From Allolobophora icterica (Eukaryota; Annelida; Clitellata; Crassiclitellata; Lumbricidae), in assembly GCA_963556255.1 (NCBI GenBank), contig OY744605.1:71214134-71278133 (forward strand): a DNA stretch of 64,000 nucleotides, written 5' to 3'. The translations under genes and the position numbers were made by a program. Shown piece by piece: positions 26,413 to 51,182 of the stretch. The notes beneath the pieces are model-generated. The model made no database searches, was not told the origin of the DNA, and worked only from the letters and a program-made list of their open reading frames with translations. The first letter of the stretch is position 1. Each line of letters opens with the position of its first letter.

Positions 26413-27371
26413 TCAACAACTATATACTTTGCAGATATTGCCCATTGCCTCTCGTCATGGCATAGAAATCCACCTCTATGCTGATGATTCCCAACTCTAT
26501 GTACATCTGCGGCTAAACGAGGTTGCAGATGCTACAAAGAGACTTCGTGCCTGCATTGACGACATCATGATGTTGAGTCTGTCTATGCGCCTCAAACTTA
26601 ACCCTGGCAAATCTGAGCTCATCTGGTTTGACCGTTCCTCTAAGCTCCTACAGTGTGCTGAACTTTCACTCTCTACTTCCTCCTCTTTACTCTCTCCATC
26701 ATCTACCGTTCCTCAAATAGCCGCCATTTCTCGGGCGTGTCTGCTTCACCTCAGAAGAGTCCGACAGATTCGATCTACTTTGGATTCAGCATCACTCAAA
26801 ACACTGTTACACTGCCTTATTCTGACACGACTTGACTACTGCAACTCTATACTCTATGGTCTCCCTGATTGCACGCTGCTTCCTCTGACCAGAGTACTGC
26901 ATCAGGCTGCAAGACTTTGTCTTGGACTCTCATAAACCGAGACAACATCACACCTGCTCTTCATTCTCTACACTGGCTTTCTATCTGCGAGCGTGTCCGC
27001 TTCAAGCTGGCACTCCTTATGTACAGAGCACGCGCAGATCATCTGCCATCCTACTTATCTTCCATGGTCACACCTTGCAACTCTGTCAAAGGTCGCTGCT
27101 CTCTCCGATCAGCATATGCTGGAAAGTATGTTGTTCCTGGGACACGTCTTGTCTTTGGCCGGCGTTCATTCACAGTTGCCGGTCCCTCTATCTGGAACTC
27201 TCTACTCCTCATGTTTGCAACTCTCTTAGCGAGACTGTCTTTCGCTCTAAACTCAAAACCTACCTCTTCCAGTGTGCCTATGGCTCTTAATGGTTGCCTG
27301 GCTTCAGTGTGCACTTCTGAACTCTGTAAGGAGGGCATTATCAAATTGCAGTTGTGTTGTATTGTATTCCT
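26413..27371 (+). mobile_element. LINE-B, 5'-truncated insertion inside LINE-A
   Basis: Begins within the reverse transcriptase, just before its catalytic box (HLYADDSQLYVHLRL, about 26470). It continues through LKLNPGKSELIWF, the thumb and the C-terminal block (VVPGTRLVFGRRSFTVAGPS, then KLKTYLFQCAYGS ending at 27290) after a frame change near 26935, then a 3'UTR of about 80 bp. Its ends were placed where LINE-A sequence stops and resumes (TTAGCAAAAAACATTCC). Confidence 0.8.
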
Positions 27372-28653
27372 TAGCAAAAAACATTCCTGATCCTGATGCC
27401 ACTGAACAATATATGATCCCCTCGAAAGTAGACTCCTTTGAACTCATTAAAATAACTAAAGAGGAGCTGATGCAATTAAGTCATAACATTCATGCCTCTC
27501 ACGCAGAAGGAGTTGATGGTAAAGACCCCACTATAGCCATAGCAACCCTACCAAATATTATGCACTCATTGACTGAAATTATCAACTGTTCCTTCAAAAT
27601 ATTCTCTAAAGCATTAAAAATAGCAACGGTGGGCCCTATATTTAAAAAAGGCCCAAGAGATGAAGTTTCCAATTACAGGCCCATATCTGTTCTTCCTTTC
27701 TTCTCTTCTTCGAGAAGGCCATGCACTTGCGCCTCAACAACTTTATCACTGAATTTGATATTCCTTTTACTGCACAACATGGGTTTAAATCTGGACACTC
27801 AACATTCATGTCATTACTAAGCATGCATGATAAAATCTCAGCTGCAATGGATAAAAACGAAAACCCTATCGGAATATTTCTGGACTTGGCAAAAACCTTC
27901 GATACCATAGATCATGGCATTCTATTTAAAAAAATTATCTATCTATGGAATTCGGAAAACCCAACTAAACTGGTTCAAAAGCTATTTAGAGAGCAGAACG
28001 AAATTAGTTAGCTGTATTGGCTCCAAGTCTCTCCTAAAACTAATTAAATATGGTGTTCCTCAGGGCTCTATCCTAGGCCCCTTACTGGTTTTTTTTACAA
28101 TTAATGATCTACCCAATGTCTCCCCCGACCTATTCTTTATACTTTCTGCAGATGACACTAACGTATTTAGCTCTCACTCCTCAATAGAAGCACTGATTAA
28201 TCATACAAACAGTGAACTGGAAAAAGTAGCCGAATGCTTCCGATCAAATAAACTAACCCTTAACCTGGATAAATCATAAAACCAACTACATCCTCTTTAG
28301 ATCTTATTAAAAATCACCTTCCACCTCATACCCAAATTTGTGTACTATGGGCACCCCTATTACCTATGTCCAATCATCAAGGAGTTTATGTCGACCAGCA
28401 CTTACCTTGAAAAGAACATATAGCTAATATTTCAGCTAAAATGGTAAACAAAACTCAGGAATTCTCACACGTATTTCAAGAATCCTCTCTGTACAAACCC
28501 GAACCACACTCTGCTACACTCTTAAACATCCATACATAACCTATTGTAACATAGTTTGGGCCTCAGCATATAAGTCAAATATTTCTAAGCTTGTCATCAG
28601 GCCTGCAAAAGCGGGCTGTTAGCGTTATTGCAAAAATCCCCTATGGCGCTCAT
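27372..28653 (+). mobile_element. LINE-A, third segment (reverse transcriptase)
   Basis: RT core in three frames: HASHAEGVDGKDP, VGPIFKKGPRDEVSNYRPIS, GIFLDLAKTFDTIDH, GVPQGSILGPLL and LSADDTNVFSSHS (YADD-type box here SADD). It then degenerates toward AVSVIAKIPYGAH at 28653, where LINE-C interrupts. The copy is inactive. Confidence 0.85.
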
Positions 28654-29020
28654 TGTATTGTATCTATTGTATCTAAACATTTACGTGTATAAAGCGCCTC
28701 TCACAGTGTTCGCTAATCAGAGGCTCTACCAGTGCAAAAGACCCAGTGAATAGAAAGTGGTTTTTAGACAGCGAAACGAGGCACTTGGGCCACCAGCTAA
28801 TAAAGAGGCACGTGTCAATGGATGGAGTTGATTCCATAGAGCAGGACCAATGCAAGAAAAGGCTCGAGTTTTGACCTTAGTGGTCCTGGCTCGTGGCAGA
28901 AGAAGATCATGGCGATTAAGCGATCGTAATGGACGGAGGGAAGTAGCTGAAACTGGCAGACGAACGAGGTACCTCATACTAACGAGGTCACGAACGAGGT
29001 CACAGAGGTACCTCATAGAG
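28654..29020 (-). mobile_element. LINE-C, inverted 5'-truncated LINE fragment with 9-bp duplication
   Basis: The minus strand encodes a LINE C-terminus (LLPRARTTKVKTRAFSCIGP and a C-terminal FRCLKTTFYSLG) followed by a tail AGAGGCGCTTTATACACG and an ATACAAT-rich end. It is flanked by an exact 9-bp duplication GGCGCTCAT (28645-28653 and 29021-29029). LINE-A continues across the site. Confidence 0.85.
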
Positions 29021-29620
29021 GGCGCTCATACTAAAATTTAATTTTTAACCTGAAATTACTAAAAGCTGATCAGATAAGGCAGGTTCTACTGGGAATATTC
29101 ATGTACCGTTATACCCATAATCAATTACCCTCAACCTATCGAGACTTCTTTCGCCTCAATACTGACATCCAGACTCGTTGTTCGAGAACTGTAAACCCAT
29201 TCTATACTCACTTTGCCCGTACTAATACCAGACTTGTATCAATAAAATGTGCCGGACAGAGAACTTGGAACAATATTCCCCTCTGTTTTCGCTCATTACC
29301 CTCTCTCCAGCTATTTAAGCGGGAGCTATCTACTCACAGTTAACAAGGAGTGTAAATGCCTCTAGTCAGAAAACTTGTACCTCTGTGACTTACTATCAAA
29401 CCACCTGGCACTGGCTTGCTCTGGTTTGTGCTGGTTGCATTGTATATATTGTGTTTTTTTCTTACCTTATTTGTGCACTATACGATAGTTAAGCATGTAA
29501 CTGCTTGGTTTTATTTTTCACAGTTGTCCGTGATTCATCGCTCTTACTTAATTGTCTCAGCTGGCCTTGGCTTCATAGAAACCTTGGAGCAAATGCTCCA
29601 TGGAAAAAATGGGGAGATCT
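29021..29620 (+). mobile_element. LINE-A, last segment (C-terminus and 3'UTR)
   Basis: From LLKADQIRQVLLGIFMYRYT (about 29060) to the stop at 29341-29343 (FKRELSTHS), with the TNTRLVSIKCAGQRTWNNIP block typical of these LINEs. The 3'UTR limit is not clear. It may run to about 29600. Confidence 0.7.
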
Positions 29621-30660
29621 GTCTGTGTGTGCCATCATTATTGGGGAGGGGGAGGAAGGGGAAAGAAGGACGAGGAGGGAGGGGAAGTTGCTCCAATTAT
29701 TTCGGGGGGATAGACGCCCCTGCTCAACTTTATACCGAGATGCGCCGTTGAGAGGTTCGAAAATACGCTACAAAAATGCCGACATACATGCATACATACA
29801 GCCATTATTCTAAGCCAATGACAAGACCGTGTCAGGGTTAACTGTTAAATGAACCGTATGTCATTGAAAAGCCATACAAGCCTATAGGAAACTGGGTTGC
29901 TAGAGAGGAGGTGAGCGTTGACACGCTTCGTATCCCCGAACTCTGCATAACTTCGTCGACCTCTTACATTCAACGCAACTGCTTTCATAAATCGAATAGA
30001 CGCACACAAAGGGCGATCAAGACAAGGCAGGGGGCTGCATGCCCTATGCCTAACAGAGAAGCTAAGTTAGGGTAGGACTATACTCTGCCGCGACCGAACA
30101 GATACGACATGCTACACAGTTACTGGCATGGACTCCTTATTGGCATTGCACTGGTCTATCTAGGCCTAACTATCAGCCTAAATCGCAATTATACACCTAA
30201 TCTTGTAACAGATATATGTCTGGAAAGAGCAGCCTCTAAAGTGATTAGAACGATCAAATGTATCAATTCTGATGGCAATAAAGTTCAGTCAATATGGCGC
30301 CCTGCCAGACAATTGGTAGTCCATATCCTGAAACAGACGATACTGAAAGCGTCCTGTTGCGATAAAGTTTATGGTTATCTGTGAGAGATCTCAACAGCTA
30401 CAATTATAGTGTCTTATCTTGACATATAGGTGTGGCGCTTCGCGTGAAACACCGTGTTAGGCCTGTTTTTGTGATCAGGCCTGGCTCGGGAGCGCCTCTG
30501 AGTAGAACTCTTGAAGAGGCGCTATATAAATTTTATGATTGATTGATTGATTGATTGATATAATACCTTTGTGATAAATACACAGCCATGATACTTAAAA
30601 TATATATGCACATAAATCCTGCATAGGTACATACGTATATTTGCATATGTATATTGTATA
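29621..30660. other. non-coding with repeat pieces
   Basis: 29738-29822 (GATGCGCCGTTGAGAGGTT ... CCATTATTCTAAGCCAAT) recurs at about 51094-51176. A LINE tail lies at about 30428-30537 (GGGAGCGCCTCTGAGTAG ... GAGGCGCTATATAAATTT) with (GATT)n at 30538-30558. No gene is supported. Confidence 0.65.
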
Positions 30661-30669
30661 CGGGTAGAG

Positions 30670-31014
30670 CAGTGGTGCACATCAGGCCCGCGACGAGTCG
30701 TCATGTTACCCGCGATGTCCAACAGGAAAAGCGACTATTTAAGAGCCGGCACTGACATTAAATCTCGAGTAACTTGTGCGCTGTGGTCATTGAAAAAACT
30801 ACCAGTATTGTAGTAGTATACAGATACTATGAGTCCCCTTTCTCTACGACTCTTTATGTTTACTTTTAATGTGTTTTACTGCATACGTCATCTTCATAAA
30901 TTTTGCCACGCATTCATCTGACTGAACAAAACTGATTCGTCACACTAGTTTGGCCCCCGAAGGGTTTAAGAACTCGTTTAGTGGCCTTTGGCCGAAAAAG
31001 GTTGTGCACCACTG
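30670..31014. mobile_element. hAT-like non-autonomous element (345 bp)
   Basis: Inverted ends CAGTGGTGCAC (30670) and GTGCACCACTG (31004-31014) are typical of hAT elements. The flanking 8-mers (GGGTAGAG, GGTATAGT) are not identical, so the duplication has decayed or the ends are offset. It interrupts the dispersed repeat continuing at 31015-31270. Confidence 0.7.
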
Positions 31015-31270
31015 GGTATAGTATAGCATTGACATGCTATCTAACGAATGCATGACAACGAGTCTGGTGATAGGACTCTGGCCCCGTGTGTAGACCTTAG
31101 CATCCGTCCTCTGCCATCTCAAGGGCCAGAGAGCAGGAGCTCCCCTACTTTCCCATACTGACATGGAAGCTTTACTTTTACGTATCAATTTATATGACCT
31201 GAATGATGCCAAATCTGGCGTTTCTGCACCGAACATGCCCCGAAGTTTGTTGATATATTTGGAACAAGTT
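31015..31270 (+). repeat. dispersed repeat R1, copy 1
   Basis: Matches 53300-53555 closely (CATTGACATGCTATCTAACG, GGCCCCGTGTGTAGACCTTA, GCATCCGTCCTCTGCCATCT). The family is unidentified. Confidence 0.9.
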
Positions 31271-32059
31271 TGGAAATTTTTTATCTCAATTTGTCCTGTC
31301 CAAAAACCTATCAAACTAGTACCCCAAAGATGACCATCCGAAAACTGAGTTTCCGAGAAAATCAATTTCGAATATTGTAGATGGCTGCGAAAGTTATGCA
31401 TATAATAACGTCTGAAAATATGGACCAAATGCCCACATGTTTTATTTAACAAGTCCGTGTACAGATTATAATAGAGTTTTACCCTGTAACGAGTTTCAAC
31501 TTTTTTATGCAGCTCGCTACTGAAATACCACATAATCTTCGAGAATTGGAGACAAAGGCAGCATGGTATCTCATGAGACTTATTCAGTAGTCGTGTAAAT
31601 ACTAGAAGTCCAAAAGCTATTAGGGGCCTAATTAGTATTCATTTTAATCTCCCAGTCAAATAAACTTATGCTAAACCAACACTAAACCAGTGAATGCCCC
31701 AATAGGTCTGAAGTTAATAAAGTTTGCAGTTGCCACGAGTTTTAATTCGTTTTTACCCGCTCCAGACAATGTGATACCAAGTTTCTGTACGACTTCACAA
31801 CTTTAGAACATTTCGGTGGCTTTATTTTATGAGTGGCTTTAGTCTGGTCACTCCGTGATGGTATACATGTGAAGTTCATCCACAATCACAGGTTTGACTT
31901 GTTCTAACTAAAGTACATGTGTGACACGAACTTAAAGCAAATTTGCTTCAAGTTTTTGTCACACCCTATGCTACACACTCTTTCCATTATGTCTATCTTT
32001 GAATGAAATTATTGCTTATATTAATATTATAAATATTACATAACAGTTAATATTATGAT
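31271..32059. other. no recognisable feature
   Basis: AT-rich DNA. The long minus frame through R1 is not supported as a gene. Confidence 0.5.
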
Positions 32060-34100
32060 ATATTGCTCATATTGACATAAGCACACGTGCTCTAAATGTT
32101 GAGTCATGACTTAGTACTTCACTTGAAAAGGTACATACGTGGGTTGGCTTTATCTGATCATAAAAACGGTAAACTTGTTCGCCCCTTCCTAATGTAAACA
32201 CCAGCGACAATAGATTGCTAAACTTAGCATAAAACAAAGGTCAAATAGCTGTACACGAAATTTACAAAGCATAGGGACAAACCAGCATAAACTATATTCA
32301 CTACATCAACTCATCAAAGTCTGTTCTGTGTTTGCAAAATTGACGAACTTCAAACAACCAAAAGATTAAGCTGAACCTGTCGTATACATGGTACTTTTTC
32401 TTAGTTAAAAACAAGCTTTACAAACTTTTTTAAATTTATTACAAAATGATTTCCAACTTTTTTAGATCCAGTGCAAGCTTAATCAAGGAAAACCCCATTT
32501 TTTGTTAAAAAAGACCCCATATACATTAAAACTTGATTTCCTCAGGAAATACACACCCCAGTTTTGCCATCTTTTTCCCGTCGGGTCATGCATGCACGTA
32601 GGACATTGTAGGCATATATCAAGACACTACAATTGTAATTGTAACTGAAAACCTAGTTGAAGGTAGTTATATGAAGGTATGAAGATGTAAGATAAAAGCA
32701 AGATGAAGGTAAGATCATCCTCAAAAGCCAAACCACCAACTTAATTAACTTAATATAGCGCCACTCAGATCAGAGGCGCTTTCAACCCGCATCAATGCCA
32801 GCACCGGCCAGTATAGTAGGGTCTTTAGAGATCGTCTCAGAAGTACTTATATAGGACAGATGCCATCATATATATATATGACCATCTGTCTATGGGATCT
32901 GTCATAAATATATAGTGCATGCTATATAATTATGATACTGCGATGAATGTGTGTATATAACAGGATTTGCGTGCCTTGTTATTCACTGAAAGCCGTTGCC
33001 TCAATCGCTGATCAACCCGGATCTTCCTTCTACTCGGTCTATGCATAGGTCAGATATTTATATATAGGCCTAGGACATACAAATACATATTAATGTGTGT
33101 ACGTATATGAATGTGCTCCATATCACACCGTCATCATATATATAAAAATATATATATATATAATATATATACATATATATGGATTCAAAGCACAAGCGTG
33201 TAGGTCATGTATATGCTTTTCATGTGATGTATATGTGCGTATAGGCATATATACATGTAGGGCCTATCCAATGTAATGCCGATTTAATTATACAATGCAT
33301 TGAATATGCAGCGTCCTTGTACGAGCACTCACGGTTGTGTACTAACGCTTGTGTACTAAGTGTTGGCCTATACCTCTCGGTTCTCCCTAGTTACATGGAT
33401 TTCCCCCGAATGATGAGTTGGAATACTCTGTCGTTGGTGAATGTCGTTACCTAACACTAGTGGTATTTTGGACATAGGCCTACCACGTTGGATTGGACAA
33501 CTTGTCTAGTTCTTTCGCAGTAACGTTGAACATTCGACATACTGGATTATCTGATAGCCTACTTGTTCAATTAGGGGTTTAACGAGCAGTTTGACTGGTT
33601 AAACTCGTGGCTTTTGTTCTTAGAAATGGCGGTCATGGCGGTCTTTTGGTCTTAATAGTTTAATTATTTATTTTAGACACGAAGTTACAAGTAAATGAAC
33701 AAGACTTCTGATAATAGTTAAGCGAATAGGCTGAGTAGTATTTTTAAAAATATAGCTTAGGCTATAACTACTGGTGATCATTTTATTAGCTTCAGTTTGA
33801 TTAGTTTTACACAATCGTCGATCGCTGATAAAACATGGCAGGTTGGTATATAGGCCCTGTCTCAAGACAGGTATTTTATCATTTCTGTTTCTCAAACGAC
33901 ATCTGGTGAACTCAACCAAAAATGTAAGAATAAGGGCATGACGTTGGTGTAGGTGACTGTACTGACGCGTACTACTAGACCGAGACAATTAAGTTCCTTT
34001 GGCTTTAAAGGATGACCTTACCTTCATCTTGCTTTTATCTTACATTTTCTTACCTTCATATAACTACCTTCAACTAGAACGCGGCACGACGGAAGAGGAG
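32060..34100 (+). repeat. dispersed repeat R2, copy 1 (with internal insertion)
   Basis: Blocks at about 32090-32370 and 33430-34100 match 56120-56420 and 56440-56950 plus 58080-58200 in order. In copy 2 the two outer blocks are contiguous, so about 1.05 kb (about 32380-33430) is an insertion here. It includes an inverted copy (32655-32735) of R2's own right end (33995-34080, CTTACCTTCATCTTGCTTTT). Confidence 0.8.
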
Positions 34101-34123
34101 CTACACCGTTGTGCACCTACGAT

Positions 34124-34668
34124 CAGTGATGGGCACTAAACTATTTTTTATAGTTAAACTGAAACTATTTTCCAATTTAAAAAATAGTTTAACTAAAGTT
34201 GGCAACTGATTTTGGAAATTAGTTAACTAACTAAAAAAAGTAGTTAAACTTTTTCGAACTTTTTTCGAACTTTTTACGACAAACATTTTCACAATAACGG
34301 AGGTTAAGTGAACTGTAATAATGCAGAGCGTCAATGACAATTTCACTTTCAAACTATGAAATGTGTACTGTTCTAGCATAGAGTTACAGGCGTAATGTAA
34401 GTAGTGTCAGAAATTGAATACAATTCTAAAACCATGCAGCGTTAATCAATAAGTTTCGCGTTGAGTTGTTGACAGTGTTTAATGTTCATTGCGGAAAATA
34501 GTTGGGTATTGCTGATTTTTTTGTTAAACTTTTTAGTTATCAACTACATGTTTTTAGTTAAACTATGGTTTTAGCTAAACTATTTTTCAGTTAAACTTCA
34601 TCCTTAATTAAATTTTTTTAGTTAAGCTAAAAGTTAGCAACTTTTTAGTTAACTATTGCCCATCACTG
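34124..34668. mobile_element. hAT MITE (545 bp) with perfect 8-bp duplication
   Basis: Ends CAGTGATGGGCA and TGCCCATCACTG are perfect inverted repeats. They are flanked by CCTACGAT at 34116-34123 and 34669-34676. The interior is rich in AGTTAAC/GTTTAAC inverted runs. It ends 55 bp before the CARD exon. Confidence 0.97.
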
Positions 34669-34723
34669 CCTACGATTATGTATACAGTTACCACCTTGTC
34701 TTCTGTTTCTTTCTAACTTGTAG

Positions 34724-47265
<12,542 letters not shown>

Positions 47266-47284
47266 ATTATTAGGATTTTCCTAT

Positions 47285-47475
47285 CAGGGCCGGATTAAAA
47301 TTTCCGGAGGCCCTAAGCCAAGAGCCGGGTTAAGACACCGAGGGACCCTAATCCCTAACCCCAAAGCAAAGCCAATTACGGGTATCTGAACACAAAGTTG
47401 GGCCCTCAATAACGTTTCGGAACTTGTGGGGCCCTAAGCCATGGCTTAGTTGGCTTATACTTTAATCCGGTATTG
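47285..47475. mobile_element. hAT MITE (191 bp) just after the stop codon
   Basis: Ends CAGGGCCGGATTAAAAT and TACTTTAATCCGGTATTG are inverted. They are flanked by TTTCCTAT (47277-47284) and CTTCCTAT (47476-47483), 7 of 8 matching. It starts 19 bp after the CARD-kinase stop and so probably lies in its 3'UTR. Confidence 0.85.
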
Positions 47476-47559
47476 CTTCCTATTACCTATCGCAGGTCGA
47501 AGTTTTAAAACAGGCTGTGAAATACCGAAGTTAATGTTTTCTCTGAGTTATTTAGATCC

Positions 47560-48020
47560 AGGTGCCTGCAATACAATACAATACAATACAATACAAAGCA
47601 AACAATACAACGCAGTGCAATTCCTTACCCTGCCAGAATAAACATGGGAGTCAGGTGAAATCCATATGGAAAATCGGCCCTAAATGGGCTTCATACGGAC
47701 CTGCTGGCAGGGTATGCAATGTAATACAATTCAGTACAATAAAGTATAGTGTAATGCATACAGTAGCCTACAATTAGTGGAGTAATTTCAAATTCCGGGG
47801 CCCATCCACTTATAGGACCCTACTCAAATAGGCCTTTGGAATCTCGAGTTGTTCGCACTTTATCAGGCTCAGAGTGGGTCCCCTGTTTTTCAGATTCAGA
47901 CCCGACCTCCCGCAGTTTACAGTCCCTCCGTGGCCACCGTCCTGCTACTGAGAACAATACAACACGACACAATACAATACATTACAATACAGTACAAAAC
48001 AATCTATCTATCCATCTATA
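47560..48020. repeat. AATAC/ACAAT pentamer runs
   Basis: Short runs of (AATAC)n at about 47570-47597 and 47955-48000. The rest is non-coding, with no gene seen. Confidence 0.7.
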
Positions 48021-48590
48021 ATAAACTTATATAGCGCCCCTTTAATAAATCTACTCCGTGGTGCTCCCAACCCAGGTCCGGTCAAAAAGAAAGGTCTTAA
48101 GAAAGCCATAGAAAGTACCTGAGAGGACCCTAGGGAGGGAGCGAAGCGAAAGAGGGAGGTCAACCCAGACGGTAGGACCCATCACGGAGAATGCCCTACG
48201 CTGAGCCATAGCATAGGGGACAGCAAAATCACCCCGAGAGGCCGAGCGCAAAGCACGGGGTCCCGCACAGGCGGAAGTTAAAGTAAAGAGCTCGCAGAGG
48301 TAGACCAAGGCCCGCCCTAGGACACAATGCCACGCCATGGTATAATGATTACGATGCTGGACAGGAAGCCAGTGGAGGACGTCTCGCATAAATTCAGAGA
48401 CGTGGCCAAACCTGGAGATACCGCCAACCAAGCGTGCCGCCGACCGCATAACCCTCTCTAGACAAGCAAGGCGAGCCTGAGGAAGCCCAACAAAGAGAGA
48501 GTAGCAATAATCCAATCGATTGACAATAAATGCATGTACCAGAGTGGAAGCAGCGGAGAATGAAAGGGAGCGACAAAAATTCGCACAACA
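48021..48590 (-). mobile_element. 5'-truncated LINE (RT C-terminus), inverted
   Basis: The minus frame 48585-48051 encodes a LINE thumb/C-terminus: LVHAFIVNRLDYCYSLFVGL, RVMRSAARLVGG, MRDVLHWLPVQHR, AVPYAMAQRRAFSVMGPTVW and a C-terminal FLKTFLF. The tail (minus) reads GGGGCGCTATATAAGTTTAT. It is set in (ACAAT)n DNA. Confidence 0.85.
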
Positions 48591-48750
48591 TAACACCATA
48601 CAAAATATAGTTCCACACAATACAATATAATACAATACAACACAATACAATATATAACAGGGACATACAACACAATACAATACAGAACAATACAACACAC
48701 TACAATACACTACAACACAAAACAATACGATACAATGCCATGCAATCTTG
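48591..48750 (+). repeat. (ACAAT)n pentamer array
   Basis: Interrupted AATACAACAC repeats beside the LINE 5' end. Confidence 0.9.
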
Positions 48751-49193
48751 TACAAACCAAAACACCACTCGCAATTGAGTTACCCTAACTGTTGGAAGGA
48801 TTACTGACCTAGAGCGTGGTTTCAATTCAAGCGACCCTCAATTGACATCTTGTAGGCCTACGTTGCGAGAGTATGACGCTATAGAAGTCTCTAGATTGCT
48901 TTATCTTCGATTAGTTTAGATTAGATTTGATGCATTAATTAGTTACAATAATTCCTCCTAATAATTTCTCAGTTATTTTCTATAGTACCATTAACTTCCA
49001 TTAAGCCGCACGAGCTCATAACAGTATGAGGGAATGAGTTGGACCAAATGACCTGACATTCCAGTAATGAGCATCCCTCCACATACAAAACAGTGGGTCC
49101 TAAGTTTGCTTGCTAATAGTATCCACAGCATGCAGGTATGTAATGTAATGTAATACGTGCATGCAGTGAAATGTAATATGTGCATGTATAACA
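48751..49193. other. no recognisable feature
   Basis: Non-coding, AT-rich. Confidence 0.5.
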
Positions 49194-49926
49194 TCTATAT
49201 AATTAAAGCGAGAATTCTGTCTGTCTGTCTGTATGTCTGTTTGACCGGGCTTAACTTCTACAATTTTGCACCTTTTCACTCGAAACCTTCACTGCTGTGT
49301 CGGCCTCGGCATCGGACACCCAGTGGAGGGGTTCGCGTACCCCCTTTTCACCGCTAACATGGTGAAAATCCCCCAAAACTCTACCCAACCGACCGTCCCT
49401 CACGCTTCCACTGCAAAGCGGTTCTATTTATGGCGCCGGTATTCCCCAACGTCATTAATAATGCGCATAGCGCTCTTCCACTGCCAAGCGGTTCTATTTA
49501 TGGCGCGGGTATTCCCCAACGTCATTAATAATGCGCATAACGACGTTGTTTACTTTCGCACAAAATTTAATTACGATCGATTCGAACTATATTCATCGTT
49601 TTACAGCAAAATTGTATGTTCAAAGACTCTGCTTTACTAAGGGCAGTGAGGGCTAGATTTCTGGCGTTTTCTTGAATCCGCCAACGCCGGGTTCACCCTC
49701 TTCGACTGGGAAGCGGTCAGTCCACGGGAGACTGCGAAGCAGTCGTCGCCACAGGGCGACTGCGAAGCAGTCAGTCCACGCCTAGACTGCGAAGCAGTCT
49801 CCCCACAGGTCGCCTTAATTTCTTCCTTATTCGCTACACGGATTTAAACTTATACCTAAATTTGTTGCTTATTCGCTACAGGGATTGAAACTTATAACCC
49901 CGCGCAACGCCGGGTAAACCAGCTAG
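49194..49926 (+). mobile_element. non-autonomous Helitron, copy 3
   Basis: Same family and orientation as copy 1: TCTATATAATTAAAGCGAG start, hairpin CCCGC-GCAACG-CCGGG and CTAG end before T. It has the same four ACTGCGAAGCAGT palindromes at about 49705-49800. Confidence 0.92.
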
Positions 49927-49974
49927 TTATATATATGTGCATATGTATACATACATGTATGTTGTGTAATCGTC

Positions 49975-50697
49975 TCGAGATATCTGTTTCACTTGCGACA
50001 TCTAGCAAATTCAACTGTAATGAATACACTGACCGTACTCCTTCTCCTCCTCTTCCTTCTTCTCCTCCTTCCGATCCTCCTCCTCGTCATCCTCCTCCTC
50101 TTCATCCTCCTCCTCCTCCTACTCCTCCTTCTCCTCCTTCTTCTTCTTCTTCTTCTTCTTCTTCTTCTTCTTCTTCTTCTTCTTCTTCTGTGGCTTCTGT
50201 GGCTTCTGTGGCTTATGTGGCTTCTTCTTCTTCTTCTTCTCGTCCTCGTCCTCGTCCTCCTCGTCCTCGTCCTCGTCCTCCTCGTCCTCCTCGTCGTCCT
50301 CGTCGTCGTCCTCGTCTTCCTCCTCGTCCTCCTACTCGTCCTCCTCCTCGTCCTCCTCGTCCTCGTCCTCTTCCTCTTCCTCTTCTTCCTCTTCTTCCTC
50401 TTCCTCTTCCTCTTCTTCTTCTTTGTCTTATTCTTCTTCTTCTTCTCCTCCTCCTCCTCCTCCTCCTTCTCCTCCTCCTCCTCCTTCTCCTCCTCCTCCT
50501 TCTTCTTCTTCTTCTTCTTCTCCTCCTCCTTCTCCTCCTCCTCCTCCTTCTTCTTCTTCTTCTTCTCCTCCTCCTCCTCCTCCTCCTCCTTCTCCTCCTC
50601 CTCCTCCTTCTCCTCCTCCTCCTTCTTCTTCTTCTTCTTCTTCTTCTTCTTCTTCTTTTTTCTTCTTCTTCTTCTTCTTCTTCTTCTTCTTCTTCTT

Positions 50698-50728
<31 letters not shown>

Positions 50729-50785
50729 TCTTCTTCTTCTTCTTCTCCTCCTCCTCCTCCTCCTCCTCCTCTTCTTCTTCTTCTT

Positions 50786-50816
<31 letters not shown>

Positions 50817-51010
50817 TCTTCTTCTCCCCCTCCTCCTCCTCCTCCTCCTCCTCCTCCTCCTTCTTCTTCTTCTTCTTCTTATCTCCTCCTCCTCCTCCTC
50901 CTCCTCCTCCTCCTCCTCCTACTCCTCCTCCTCCTCCTCCTCCTCCTCTTCTTCTTCTTCTTCTTCTTCTTCTTCTTCTTCTTCTTCTTCTTCTTCTTCT
51001 TCTTCTTCAC
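49975..51010 (+). repeat. SINE 3' body followed by a 1-kb CTT/CTC polypyrimidine tract
   Basis: 49975-50045 matches 6085-6170, including GACCGTACTCCTTCTCCTCC. The tract that follows is almost entirely pyrimidine on the plus strand for about 970 bases, with CGTCCT, CTTCTT and CTCCTC blocks. Frames of Leu/Ser/Phe/Pro runs are artefacts. Confidence 0.93.
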
Positions 51011-51182
51011 GATGGGGGATAGAAATGTACCAATGTACCAATGATAGTTGCTTACAAAAACCAGCCTGTCGTAATTTCTTTCAACTTTATCTAGATGCGC
51101 CCTTCAGAGGTTAGAAAACGCGCTGCATGCAGAAATGCCAGCATACATATACACAGCCATTATTCTAAGCCAATTAGAAGAT

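Noticed and set aside
30109..30384. 91-codon frame with an N-terminal hydrophobic stretch
   Set aside because: No homology recognised, no splice or neighbour support, repeat-rich setting.
30940..31533. 197-codon minus frame, similar to one at 52990-53400
   Set aside because: Both are reverse translations of dispersed repeat R1; the second also runs through the N gap.
49935..51114. Leu/Ser/Phe/Pro-rich frames over 360 codons
   Set aside because: Translations of the CTT/CTC tract.
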